38,961 nucleotides of DNA from JAAZKO01 sp964432115. GTDB taxonomy: Bacteria; Patescibacteriota; Microgenomatia; UBA1400; PJMF01. The notes beneath the pieces were generated by a model. It did not search any database and was not told the DNA's origin. It saw nothing but the letters and a program-made list of their open reading frames with translations. Made by a program: the position numbers and the translations under genes. Below, piece after piece: positions 1 to 7,475 of the stretch; the first letter of the stretch is position 1, and each line of letters opens with the position of its first letter. The stretch is taken from the NCBI GenBank assembly GCA_964432115.1, contig CAYSMC010000025.1:1-38961 (forward strand), in the 5' to 3' direction.

Positions 1-519
1 AAAAAACAAAAAATTTATCACCGAGCTGCTCAAGCTATCACAGAAGCCGATTTAATTATCATGGGACCTGGCGATTTATATGCTAGTTTATTAGCCAATA
101 CTTTAGTGGACGGTTTTGCCAAAGCCATGCAAACCAATCAACAGCGAGGTGGTCAATTTGTTTATGTATTAAATTTAATGACTCATTTTTCGCAAACTCA
201 TCGCATGACAGCACTTGATCATTTCAGTGAAGTTAGTCAATATTGTCAGCGACAACCAGATTACATTTTAATAAATAACGAACAAATCCCTCTTCAAATT
301 TTGAAACATTATGCTAGCCAAAATGAATGGCCAGTAGTCGATGATCTTCAGCAAGACGACAAAGAAACAGCTACCACAATTGATTGGTCTAAATTGAATA
401 TTAAACGTCATCAATTGTTATCTACTATTTTGGTGAATCATGATTCTCATCATAGTCACAGCTTATTGAGACACGATAAAAATAAATTAGCTACAGCTCT
501 TCTTCAAATTCTTGATTGA
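1..519 (+). CDS. YvcK/CofD-like protein, C-terminal part (5' end cut by window)
   Basis: The reading frame is open from base 1, so the gene begins before the window; the ATG at 61 is an internal methionine. The visible 172 residues include E-A-D-L-I-I-M-G-P-G-D-L-Y followed by a small-residue stretch and F-V-Y-V-L-N-L-M-T, the pattern of the C-terminal half of the YvcK/CofD family (gluconeogenesis factor or 2-phospho-lactate transferase-like fold). YvcK-type proteins bind UDP-sugars and affect carbon flow and cell-wall precursor supply. The CofD reaction is unlikely here because no F420 genes are seen. It ends in TGA and converges on the next gene, 28 nt away. Family assignment is good; the exact role is inferred. 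Confidence 0.82.
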   Translation, partial: KKQKIYHRAAQAITEADLIIMGPGDLYASLLANTLVDGFAKAMQTNQQRGGQFVYVLNLMTHFSQTHRMTALDHFSEVSQYCQRQPDYILINNEQIPLQILKHYASQNEWPVVDDLQQDDKETATTIDWSKLNIKRHQLLSTILVNHDSHHSHSLLRHDKNKLATALLQILD

Positions 520-547
520 TAATCCTCAAATTTATCTCAAACTCCGA

Positions 548-2416
548 CTAATTGAGTTCATATTTTTGCACTACTTGAGTAATGCCAGAACTTATATTTT
601 GCAAAGCTTGACTTGGCTGAGTGCCGGCTAAAACAGCATTGATAGCATCGGCATAATATTGAATTAACTGGTCATTGACCCCATTATCATGAGTACGACT
701 AGCCATGGGTAAAGATTGAGCGAGAGGAGCATCACTAATAAAAGCTGCCAACAATTCATCGTCACTTAACTCATTGGCCATATCAACTCTTGGATAAATT
801 TCACCAAAAGTTCTGACTAAACTAGCACTATTAAAGATTTTCCTTAACACTTCTTGAGATGATAAATACTCAAGTAATTTCCAGGTTGCCTCTTGTTTGC
901 TACTGTTTTTATTAACACCTTCAACCCAAAAATTGGCCCAAGTGATACTCTCATCACTAGACAATTGAGGTACTGGAGCAACAGCAAAATCCAATTCTGG
1001 ATTGATTTCTTTAATTTCTAAAGCTCTCCAAGAAGGAGCAAAAATCATAGCTACTTCTCCTCTAGCAAACGCCGTGGTCGAATTAGGTAGATTATTTGAC
1101 CACACTTTGTCTTGTTTCACAAAATTGGTATAAAAAGTCAAAGCATCTTCGACATTTTGTGTATTTGGATCAGTAGGATCTCCCCCATTTTGCAAAATTA
1201 ACAAAGTTAAAATATCGGAAAAATGATCAACATTGCTAGCGTTACCAATCGCTAAACCCGCTTGAGTAATGTTATCATCGCGACGAGTACTAACATTTGC
1301 AGGCACAGTTAATTGGTTAGCCACTCCACGTAATTCTGACCAGGTCGTCGGCACAGTTAAATTAGCATTCGCTAAAATTTCTTTATTATAAAAAAGAGCT
1401 AAACCCTCATACATCAAGGGTATACCAACAATGCCTCCGTTCACTTGAAGAGTTTGATAAGTCACTGGATAAAAAGTTTGTTGATATTCAGCACTAGTCA
1501 TGATGCTAGTGGGCATTATGGCCAATTGATCAGATAGCATTGGTACCCAAGTCATGTGATAACGGAATACATCTGGACCACTGCCAGAAATCAAAGCTTG
1601 TTCTAAACGTTCTCGATAATCTCGATGCGATTGTTTACGATAATCAACCCGAATACCTTCTTTGGCCTCAAATGCTTGAAACACTTCACTCAAAATTGCT
1701 TCATCCTCCCATAGCCCCCAATAAGTAATATCAATAATTTCAGTGGGTTGGGTAGTTGCTGCATTCTCACCAGAAGTAGAACTGGTTGATTTTTTATCAA
1801 CAAAAAATGTTTTAAAAATGATAAAAACTAATAAGCCCACTGTTAAGAGAATAAGTAGAATCAAGATGGGTTTAGGCAAAGACAATTTCGCTTTTTTGGC
1901 GACTGGTGGTTTAACTGGCGCTGGAGGTTCTCGATCAGATGCTGGGTTAGCAGTTGAAACACTCGTTGGTTTGGTCAGTTCAGGTTCTGCTGAAGAAATA
2001 TTGGCATCAGTACTTAATTGGGGAGTGGCTGGAGTAATAACTGGCTTGGCATTTGATTGAATTTCATTAGGAACGTAAGGTTGAGGCATTTTTATTCTTT
2101 TTTCTCCGGCTTCTAAACCCTGAGGCATAGCCAATTTTTGTGGTAGCGGACTGCTGTCAGCATTTGCATTATCAGTGGCGGAAATAGTTGCAGATTCATT
2201 TGTGGCAGCGGGATCAGTTAAAGATCTATTGGGAGTTAAAGTCGGTTTAACTGGGGGTCGGCCGGCCGGATTTTCTCTGGAGGAAACTCCTGGCGTTGTT
2301 TGAGAAAAAATATTAGTAGCTTTGGAAGAAACATCTGTTTTAGATGAACTTACTGTTTTGGTCTGATCATCACTTTGACCAGGAATCTGTGGTTGAGGTA
2401 TGTTTTGACTTGGCAT
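548..2416 (-). CDS. Membrane-anchored extracellular solute-binding protein, family 1 (sugar type)
   Basis: 622 residues. Residues 1 to about 180 are rich in proline, serine and threonine, look disordered and contain several P-P-V-K-P-like segments. One hydrophobic helix follows at about 183-206, flanked by lysines. From about 228 to the end it matches a type 1 solute-binding fold: I-T-Y-W-G-L-W-E near the start, G-S-G-P-D-V-F, a G-I-P-L-M-Y-E-G-L-A-L-F-Y-N-K hinge segment, and F-A-R-G-E-V-A-M-I-F. Such domains bind sugars or similar ligands for ABC importers. There is no cleavable signal or lipobox, so the domain is held outside by the internal helix, with the long N-terminus inside. No permease or ATPase gene is in the window. 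Divergent from the VanW gene across 50 nt; I see no clear ribosome binding site. Confidence 0.85.
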   Translation of the reverse strand: MPSQNIPQPQIPGQSDDQTKTVSSSKTDVSSKATNIFSQTTPGVSSRENPAGRPPVKPTLTPNRSLTDPAATNESATISATDNANADSSPLPQKLAMPQGLEAGEKRIKMPQPYVPNEIQSNAKPVITPATPQLSTDANISSAEPELTKPTSVSTANPASDREPPAPVKPPVAKKAKLSLPKPILILLILLTVGLLVFIIFKTFFVDKKSTSSTSGENAATTQPTEIIDITYWGLWEDEAILSEVFQAFEAKEGIRVDYRKQSHRDYRERLEQALISGSGPDVFRYHMTWVPMLSDQLAIMPTSIMTSAEYQQTFYPVTYQTLQVNGGIVGIPLMYEGLALFYNKEILANANLTVPTTWSELRGVANQLTVPANVSTRRDDNITQAGLAIGNASNVDHFSDILTLLILQNGGDPTDPNTQNVEDALTFYTNFVKQDKVWSNNLPNSTTAFARGEVAMIFAPSWRALEIKEINPELDFAVAPVPQLSSDESITWANFWVEGVNKNSSKQEATWKLLEYLSSQEVLRKIFNSASLVRTFGEIYPRVDMANELSDDELLAAFISDAPLAQSLPMASRTHDNGVNDQLIQYYADAINAVLAGTQPSQALQNISSGITQVVQKYELN

Positions 2417-2466
2417 AGAAATCTAAAAGCACTACAATAAATAGTTGTAATTGCTAATACTCTATT

Positions 2467-4311
2467 ATGGATAAAATTTTACAAGCAATCAAGACGAGCT
2501 TTTATCTTTTAAAAAAAAATTTCTATCTATTATTATTAGGTTTACTTTTGGCGTGTGGAGTAATAATTTTAGGCAAAATCTACATTAATCATTATCAAAC
2601 CCGCTTTTATCCAGGAACATACATTGATCAAGTCAAAGTGGCTGGTCTAAATTTAGTTGAAGCAGAAAATAAACTAGCTAGTAATTGGTCAACAGCTAGT
2701 AGTCAATTGCCATTGCAAATTATTTATGATCCAAATTCTCCTGAAGAGACAAGTATTAAACTAACCTTGCAAGATAATTTTACTCAAACACTTGAACAAG
2801 CTATGAATTTTGCTAAAGACGAAAAATTTTTAAAAACGCTAGCAACAATTTGGCAAAAAAAAGAATTTTACACTCAAGCTGCAATTGATGAAGAAGAAGT
2901 GTTGATAGCGCTGGCCGAATTGGCCGCACGCCTGGATCTCGGCAAGCAGCCGGCCAGCGCCACCCTCACTTACTCTGGCAGTCCCCAATCACTAATCACT
3001 GATCCAGGGTCAACTGGACGTCAATTGCTCATAGATGATAGTTACAATAAAATTAAAAAAATTTTACAAACCCCTTGGTTGGAATTAAACCCCACAGATT
3101 TGTTAGTTGAAGCTGTGATTGCTTCAACCAGTGCTCAACTTAATCAGGAACAAATTACTGACGCTTATACGCGATCACAAAGCATAGTTGGTCAAAAATT
3201 AGTTTTTACAGGCGAATACCAAAGAGCCGAATTTAATGATCAAGAATTAATTAGTGTTTTAGCTTTTCCTGATGGAATCAATGAAAAATTGTTTGATGAA
3301 GAAAAGTTAATTAAACTAATTGAGGACAAAACAGCCCACATTAATCGTCCTGCCCAAAATGCTAGTTTTCAATTTCATCGTGATGAAAATAAGCAAATTA
3401 TTGTTGATCAATTTATTCCCGACCTCAAAGGTTTGAAAGTTAATAAATCAAGTTTACAAAACAAAATCATTGATGGCTTGTTGGCCTTAACTAATGGTCA
3501 AAATTTATCAGACCTGCAAAGCACTGATCCAAACTTTTTTAATTTAGATATGCAAAGCCAAGATGCAGCAATCACTCTGGCTCAAACTAACGATTTTGGT
3601 ATTAATGAATTAATAGGTTTTGGAGAAAGTTGGTATTTTGGTTCGATTACTACTCGAATTTACAACGTTGATCTCACTAATCAGATTTTGAATTGGACAA
3701 TCATCGCTCCAGGTGAAGAATTTTCCTTTAATCAAGCATTGGGTGATGTAAGTACTAGCGTCGGTTATCGAGAAGCCTACATCATTAAAGACGGCGCCAC
3801 TCAATTGGCCGCTGGCGGTGGGGTTTGTCAAACTAGTAGTACTTTATTTAGAGCACTGCTAAATGCCGGATTAAAAATTACCAAACGACTACCCCATTCT
3901 TATCGAGTCAGTTATTACGAAATTAATAATGAACCAGGTTTTGATGCCACCGTGTATGCTGGCAATGTAGACTTACGCTTTATCAACGACACGCCTGGTC
4001 ATTTGTTATTAGAGTTTGAAAATGATTCGCAGGCCCTTTATATGACGGTCAAAATTTATGGCACCGATGATGGGCGTTCAACTGAAATAATTAACTATAA
4101 AAATTGGGGTTATCAGGCAGCACCCGAACCAGTGTATATTCCTGATCCTAATTTGCCAGCAGGTACCTTGAAGCAAATTGATTGGGCTAGTTCTGGCATT
4201 AAAGCTGAGTTTAGCAATGTGATTAAAGACAAATTTGGAGAAATTATTCGTGAAGATTACTATTACAGTAACTATCGACCCTGGAGTGCTAAATATTTGC
4301 AGGGAATTTGA
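2467..4311 (+). CDS. VanW family protein with YoaR-like peptidoglycan-binding repeats
   Basis: 614 residues. A single N-terminal membrane helix (about 17-40) is followed by an extracellular part. Residues about 45-380 resemble the putative peptidoglycan-binding repeats found in YoaR-like VanW proteins, including an A-x-x-L-x-x-W start. The VanW domain lies at about 395-530: A-P-G-E-E-F-S-F-N, then A-G-G-G-V-C-Q-T-S-S-T-L-F-R-A near residue 450, and R-L-P-H-S-Y-R-V-S-Y-Y. VanW occurs in some vancomycin-resistance clusters but its biochemical role is unknown; in this group it is a common envelope protein and is not evidence of resistance. It ends 6 nt before the convergent SpoIID gene. A GC-rich patch with an inverted repeat lies at about 2908-2960. 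Confidence 0.9.
   Translation: MDKILQAIKTSFYLLKKNFYLLLLGLLLACGVIILGKIYINHYQTRFYPGTYIDQVKVAGLNLVEAENKLASNWSTASSQLPLQIIYDPNSPEETSIKLTLQDNFTQTLEQAMNFAKDEKFLKTLATIWQKKEFYTQAAIDEEEVLIALAELAARLDLGKQPASATLTYSGSPQSLITDPGSTGRQLLIDDSYNKIKKILQTPWLELNPTDLLVEAVIASTSAQLNQEQITDAYTRSQSIVGQKLVFTGEYQRAEFNDQELISVLAFPDGINEKLFDEEKLIKLIEDKTAHINRPAQNASFQFHRDENKQIIVDQFIPDLKGLKVNKSSLQNKIIDGLLALTNGQNLSDLQSTDPNFFNLDMQSQDAAITLAQTNDFGINELIGFGESWYFGSITTRIYNVDLTNQILNWTIIAPGEEFSFNQALGDVSTSVGYREAYIIKDGATQLAAGGGVCQTSSTLFRALLNAGLKITKRLPHSYRVSYYEINNEPGFDATVYAGNVDLRFINDTPGHLLLEFENDSQALYMTVKIYGTDDGRSTEIINYKNWGYQAAPEPVYIPDPNLPAGTLKQIDWASSGIKAEFSNVIKDKFGEIIREDYYYSNYRPWSAKYLQGI
2908..2960. repeat. GC-rich inverted repeat inside the VanW-family gene
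   Basis: GCGCTGGCCG at 2908-2917 is exactly complementary to CGGCCAGCGC at 2951-2960, giving a 10-bp stem with a 33-nt loop. The patch from about 2905 to 2985 is visibly richer in G and C than the surrounding AT-rich gene and uses codons such as GCC, CTG and GGC that are rare nearby. It stays in frame and encodes an alanine/leucine-rich segment between two repeat domains. It may be a small inserted palindromic element or a structured linker. I noticed no second copy in the window. Confidence 0.55.
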
Positions 4312-4317
4312 TCGAAA

Positions 4318-6084
4318 TTATCTGTGTTCAGCTTTAAACAAAGCACCAACAATTTGTATGTTGGCTGGTGCTCGTAAATTAAATACTTTTTTAAAATCAG
4401 CCCCAGAAAAACTTTGTGTGCCAGCATCTCCACTAATTATTATTTTTGTTGTAACACCATTAGAAAAATCTGCTTCAACATTAATTGAACTTACTGTGTT
4501 AAAAAGACTAATATTACGACTAGAAAGTTCACTTTTCACTCTTTCTTCATTCCAAACTTCTCCACCATAAGGATGGGGCTTGTCTGTTTGATATAAGTAA
4601 TCACCCAAAGATTGATCGGCTCGAGCCAATAAGGCACTGTTAACAATATCAGCAACTTCAGATGGTTTCAACCAAGCAGAATTAGCATATTGAGAGCGCC
4701 AACCCTGAGCACTATAAAAACAAGGTGAATCTTTATCATAAGCTCGCTCATTTAAATCTGAAAAACTATTGACATCACCACTTGTATCCCGAAGTCTCTT
4801 AGTAAAAGAAGTTGTAGTTGACCAAACATCTTCTGAATTAAAAGTGTAGCCTCCAGCTGTGGATGCATACCAAGCTTTTATAACTTGTCCATCAGCAATC
4901 ATTACTTTACCAGCGGTTTCTTTTACCGCACTTTCCCAATTGCCCCCCTTAGGTTCGATCTTAAATACTTGACAATATTGATTGGCGCAAATTGATTTGT
5001 TGCCATTATCAGTTACAGCCAAAACATATGATCGAGCAGCAATCGCCTGAGCTTTTAATGCATCTAAAGGCCAACTTTCAGGAACTTCATAAATACGATT
5101 GATATATTCTTCTAAATTACCACTCCAAATTACATTACCATTATTTATAGAATTACTATCGTTAACCCTAATAGTGATATCAGCTTTATTTACATATTCA
5201 TTAAAATTAAAATAAGCTCTCAATATTTGATCATAATTTTGTCCTGATTGAGCTCTACCATATGCTCCATACTGATTTAAACCTACTCTATGGGGTATAC
5301 CATATGTAAAGAAAGCAAAACCGCTTCCAAATCCTGGGTCAGTCTTTCTATCATCAACACAATATAAAGGACCAGCACCAAGAGATGTTGGTAAATTTAA
5401 ACTAGCCTGTCTTTGATTTAAAATAACTTGTTGCTGTTCTATTAATTCCGCTATTTTTGATCCCAAGGTTTGTTGATAATCTTTTGCTTTCTCAATTTCA
5501 CCCTTAAAAAAATCTGCCTGCTCATCTAATTGAATCTGCAGCGCTGCTAAATGGACCTGTGTTTCTTCCAATTCTCGCTTGTCATCAGCCAATTGTTTTA
5601 ACTCTCCAGAAATTGGGCGAATTAAACGATCATCTTGAACCTTGGCTGAATCTTGATATGCTAAGTTTTTGCTCAATACTGTGGCATTGCCACTAGCAAA
5701 AATCAACGTCAAAGGATTAAAACTACGCATGCGCCGATAGCTCTCAGCGATCCGATTAGCAAAAAGTTGATAATGATAAGCCAAATCTTCCTCTCTTTGC
5801 TCAATATTAACAGCTAACTGCGCTGCTTGTTGATTGGCATTATTAATACCGGCTTGAGCTGATCGAATCCGAGATTCTAGATTAGCCACTTCTGTCTCCA
5901 GCGGCGTGGTCGCATCTTCGGAAAGTTTTTTTAAATTGGCTAATTCATCAATTTCTCTTTGGATTTGATCGACTTCATCTTCAGCTCTAACCAACTGGAG
6001 CTGATTAGTAAAATCTAGTAAAACAAATAGTAAAATAATTAACCCTAGTGCAAAAAACAGTGGCGATAAAAATCGTTTTAACAC
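4318..6084 (-). CDS. SpoIID/LytB domain protein with N-terminal coiled coil
   Basis: 588 residues. A membrane helix at about 7-28 is followed by a long coiled coil (about 35-215) rich in E, Q, A and L, similar to the N-terminus of PcsB/CwlO-like wall proteins. The SpoIID/LytB domain covers about 260-560: G-I-P-H-R-V-G-L-N-Q-Y-G-A-Y-G-R-A, then V-P-E-S-W-P-L-D-A-L-K-A-Q-A-I-A-A-R-S-Y, and A-W-Y-A-S-T-A-G-G-Y-T. SpoIID is a lytic transglycosylase that cuts glycan strands lacking stem peptides; LytB modifies an amidase. The start is GTG at 6084, six nt after a TACAAT box, so the mRNA is probably leaderless. The protein is likely outside the membrane and acts on peptidoglycan. Confidence 0.88.
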   Translation of the reverse strand: MLKRFLSPLFFALGLIILLFVLLDFTNQLQLVRAEDEVDQIQREIDELANLKKLSEDATTPLETEVANLESRIRSAQAGINNANQQAAQLAVNIEQREEDLAYHYQLFANRIAESYRRMRSFNPLTLIFASGNATVLSKNLAYQDSAKVQDDRLIRPISGELKQLADDKRELEETQVHLAALQIQLDEQADFFKGEIEKAKDYQQTLGSKIAELIEQQQVILNQRQASLNLPTSLGAGPLYCVDDRKTDPGFGSGFAFFTYGIPHRVGLNQYGAYGRAQSGQNYDQILRAYFNFNEYVNKADITIRVNDSNSINNGNVIWSGNLEEYINRIYEVPESWPLDALKAQAIAARSYVLAVTDNGNKSICANQYCQVFKIEPKGGNWESAVKETAGKVMIADGQVIKAWYASTAGGYTFNSEDVWSTTTSFTKRLRDTSGDVNSFSDLNERAYDKDSPCFYSAQGWRSQYANSAWLKPSEVADIVNSALLARADQSLGDYLYQTDKPHPYGGEVWNEERVKSELSSRNISLFNTVSSINVEADFSNGVTTKIIISGDAGTQSFSGADFKKVFNLRAPANIQIVGALFKAEHR

Positions 6085-6090
6085 TCTCCC

Positions 6091-6096
6091 ATTGTA
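6091..6096 (-). promoter_or_regulatory. -10 box (TACAAT) for the SpoIID gene, leaderless type
   Basis: On the minus strand TACAAT is followed by 6 nt (GGGAGA) and then the GTG start at 6084. Transcription would begin at or within a base or two of the start codon. Confidence 0.55.
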
Positions 6097-6140
6097 ACAA
6101 ATTTTTCTATTGCTTTTACGATTAAGATTTTTGAGGTAAA

Positions 6141-6770
6141 ATGAAATTTGTGAAAAGAAAGAAATCTGAGTTAATTTTATTTTTTATAATTGTTTTTTCT
6201 AGTTTCCTTCTTTTAAGACCACAAAAAATTAGTGCTAACACTGTGACATGTGGTGAAAGATTACCCGTGGGAGCTACTTGTAGTTGCGGTCATGAAGAAT
6301 TTTGCAATGCTGGTAATTATTTTGCTTGGACTTGTTGTGGCTGGTGTGGCTCAGAACTCTATGAATGTTGGGCCCAAGAGGAAGAACCTGATCCTGAAGA
6401 GGATAGTAAATATGAACTTTGCTCAATGCAAATTGATAAAGCAACAAATACTCAAGCTTGGGTTAACTGTACAATTTGTATGGAAGATGGAGGCATTTGG
6501 ACAGCTGTTGGTTGTATACCCCAAACTCCAGAGGCTATTGTTAAAACTTTGATCGAAATTGGTCTGATTATATCTGGAGCAATTGTTTTAATTATGATTT
6601 TAGCGGGAGCGTTCATGCTTTCAACTTCTCAAGGTGATCCAAAAAAAACTCAGGACGCTAAAGAATTAATTAGTTCTGCCATCATTGGCCTTTTGTTCAT
6701 AATTTTTTCCATAACAATTTTACAATTTGTTGGCGTATCAATTCTAAGAATACCAGGATTTGGAGAATAA
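6141..6770 (+). CDS. Cysteine-rich VirB2/TrbC-like pilin-family membrane protein
   Basis: 209 residues. A signal peptide or N-terminal helix (about 10-31) leads to a cysteine-rich extracellular part (about 32-120), with C-x-C, T-C-C-G-W-C-G and C-T-I-C motifs and an acidic E/D stretch. Two membrane helices follow at about 135-158 and 175-198, joined by a polar loop with G-D-P-K-K and A-K-E-L-I-S-S-A-I-I-G-L. The two-helix part is the VirB2/TrbC-like pattern common in this group. It lies 6 nt before a paralogue with the same layout. GAGG ends 4 nt before the ATG and could serve as a ribosome binding site. Likely a surface or pilus-like component of the secretion system; the cysteines suggest disulphide bonds. 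Confidence 0.72.
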   Translation: MKFVKRKKSELILFFIIVFSSFLLLRPQKISANTVTCGERLPVGATCSCGHEEFCNAGNYFAWTCCGWCGSELYECWAQEEEPDPEEDSKYELCSMQIDKATNTQAWVNCTICMEDGGIWTAVGCIPQTPEAIVKTLIEIGLIISGAIVLIMILAGAFMLSTSQGDPKKTQDAKELISSAIIGLLFIIFSITILQFVGVSILRIPGFGE

Positions 6771-6776
6771 GAAAAA

Positions 6777-7442
6777 ATGAAAAAAAGAATATTTACAACA
6801 ATCGCTCTTATTTTAACGGCATTCTTTCTAACAAATACCAATTTACTTAAAAAAGTTCATGCTCAACCCCTACCAACACCAGTAGTTGTTAGTTGTGGAA
6901 ACATATACACTGATGTATTCGATGCATTAGGTAATTCAATTATTATTCACGCATGTACGTGTGAAGAATTTAGTGAAATTAACAGAAGTGGCACTGGCCT
7001 TGAAATAACTTATTGTTGTGGCTGGTGGCACGCTGGAAACTGTAATGCCACAAAACCAACCGGGCCAATTGTTACTACCCCCACACCAACAGTTCCAGGA
7101 TCAATTATTGTTCCACCCGTAGATGAAGATTTACTAAACAGTTTAAATCCTTTGAAAAATTATTCCACCAAAGCTGATCAACTTTCTACACCAGGCGGCA
7201 TTATTTCAGAGGTTCTTACCTACTCCTTTCCCATTGCGGGAGTAATTTTATTTGTCATGTTGATAATGGCCGGTTTAAAAATGTTAACTGGAGCAAGCAA
7301 TTCCTCAAGTATGGAAGAGGGTAAAAAGATGATTAGTACCGCCATCGTTGGTTTTATTATTCTTTTTGCTGCCTACTGGATTGCTCAATTAATTGAAATC
7401 ATCTTTGGTATTAGAATTTTGGGCATTAGACAACTAAACTAG
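6777..7442 (+). CDS. Cysteine-rich VirB2/TrbC-like pilin-family membrane protein, paralogue
   Basis: 221 residues, with the same plan as the gene just upstream. A signal peptide (about 1-30, ending V-H-A-Q) is followed by a cysteine-rich part with S-C-G, C-T-C and Y-C-C-G-W-W-H, then a proline/threonine linker (P-T-P-T-V-P). Two membrane helices at about 142-165 and 180-210 are separated by a loop with M-E-E-G-K-K-M-I-S-T-A-I-V-G-F. The shared C-C-G-W motif and two-helix tail show that the two genes arose by duplication. The gene starts 6 nt after the previous stop, so both are probably on one transcript. Role: probable pilin-like or surface part of the type IV secretion-like machine. Confidence 0.7.
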   Translation: MKKRIFTTIALILTAFFLTNTNLLKKVHAQPLPTPVVVSCGNIYTDVFDALGNSIIIHACTCEEFSEINRSGTGLEITYCCGWWHAGNCNATKPTGPIVTTPTPTVPGSIIVPPVDEDLLNSLNPLKNYSTKADQLSTPGGIISEVLTYSFPIAGVILFVMLIMAGLKMLTGASNSSSMEEGKKMISTAIVGFIILFAAYWIAQLIEIIFGIRILGIRQLN

Positions 7443-7462
7443 CTCACCATTTCAACTTCTAG

Positions 7463-7468
7463 TATAAT
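7463..7468 (+). promoter_or_regulatory. -10 box (TATAAT) for the 938-aa gene, leaderless type
   Basis: TATAAT is followed by 7 nt and the GTG start at 7476. An in-frame TAA at 7470-7472 rules out any upstream start, which fixes the start almost on the predicted transcription start. Confidence 0.65.
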
Positions 7469-7475
7469 TTAAGCT

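Noticed and set aside
2467..4311. VanW as a sign of vancomycin resistance
   Set aside because: No vanHAX-type ligase genes are present and VanW-domain proteins are widespread envelope proteins.
4318..6084. SpoIID as evidence of sporulation
   Set aside because: SpoIID/LytB domains occur in many non-sporulating bacteria and no other sporulation gene is seen.
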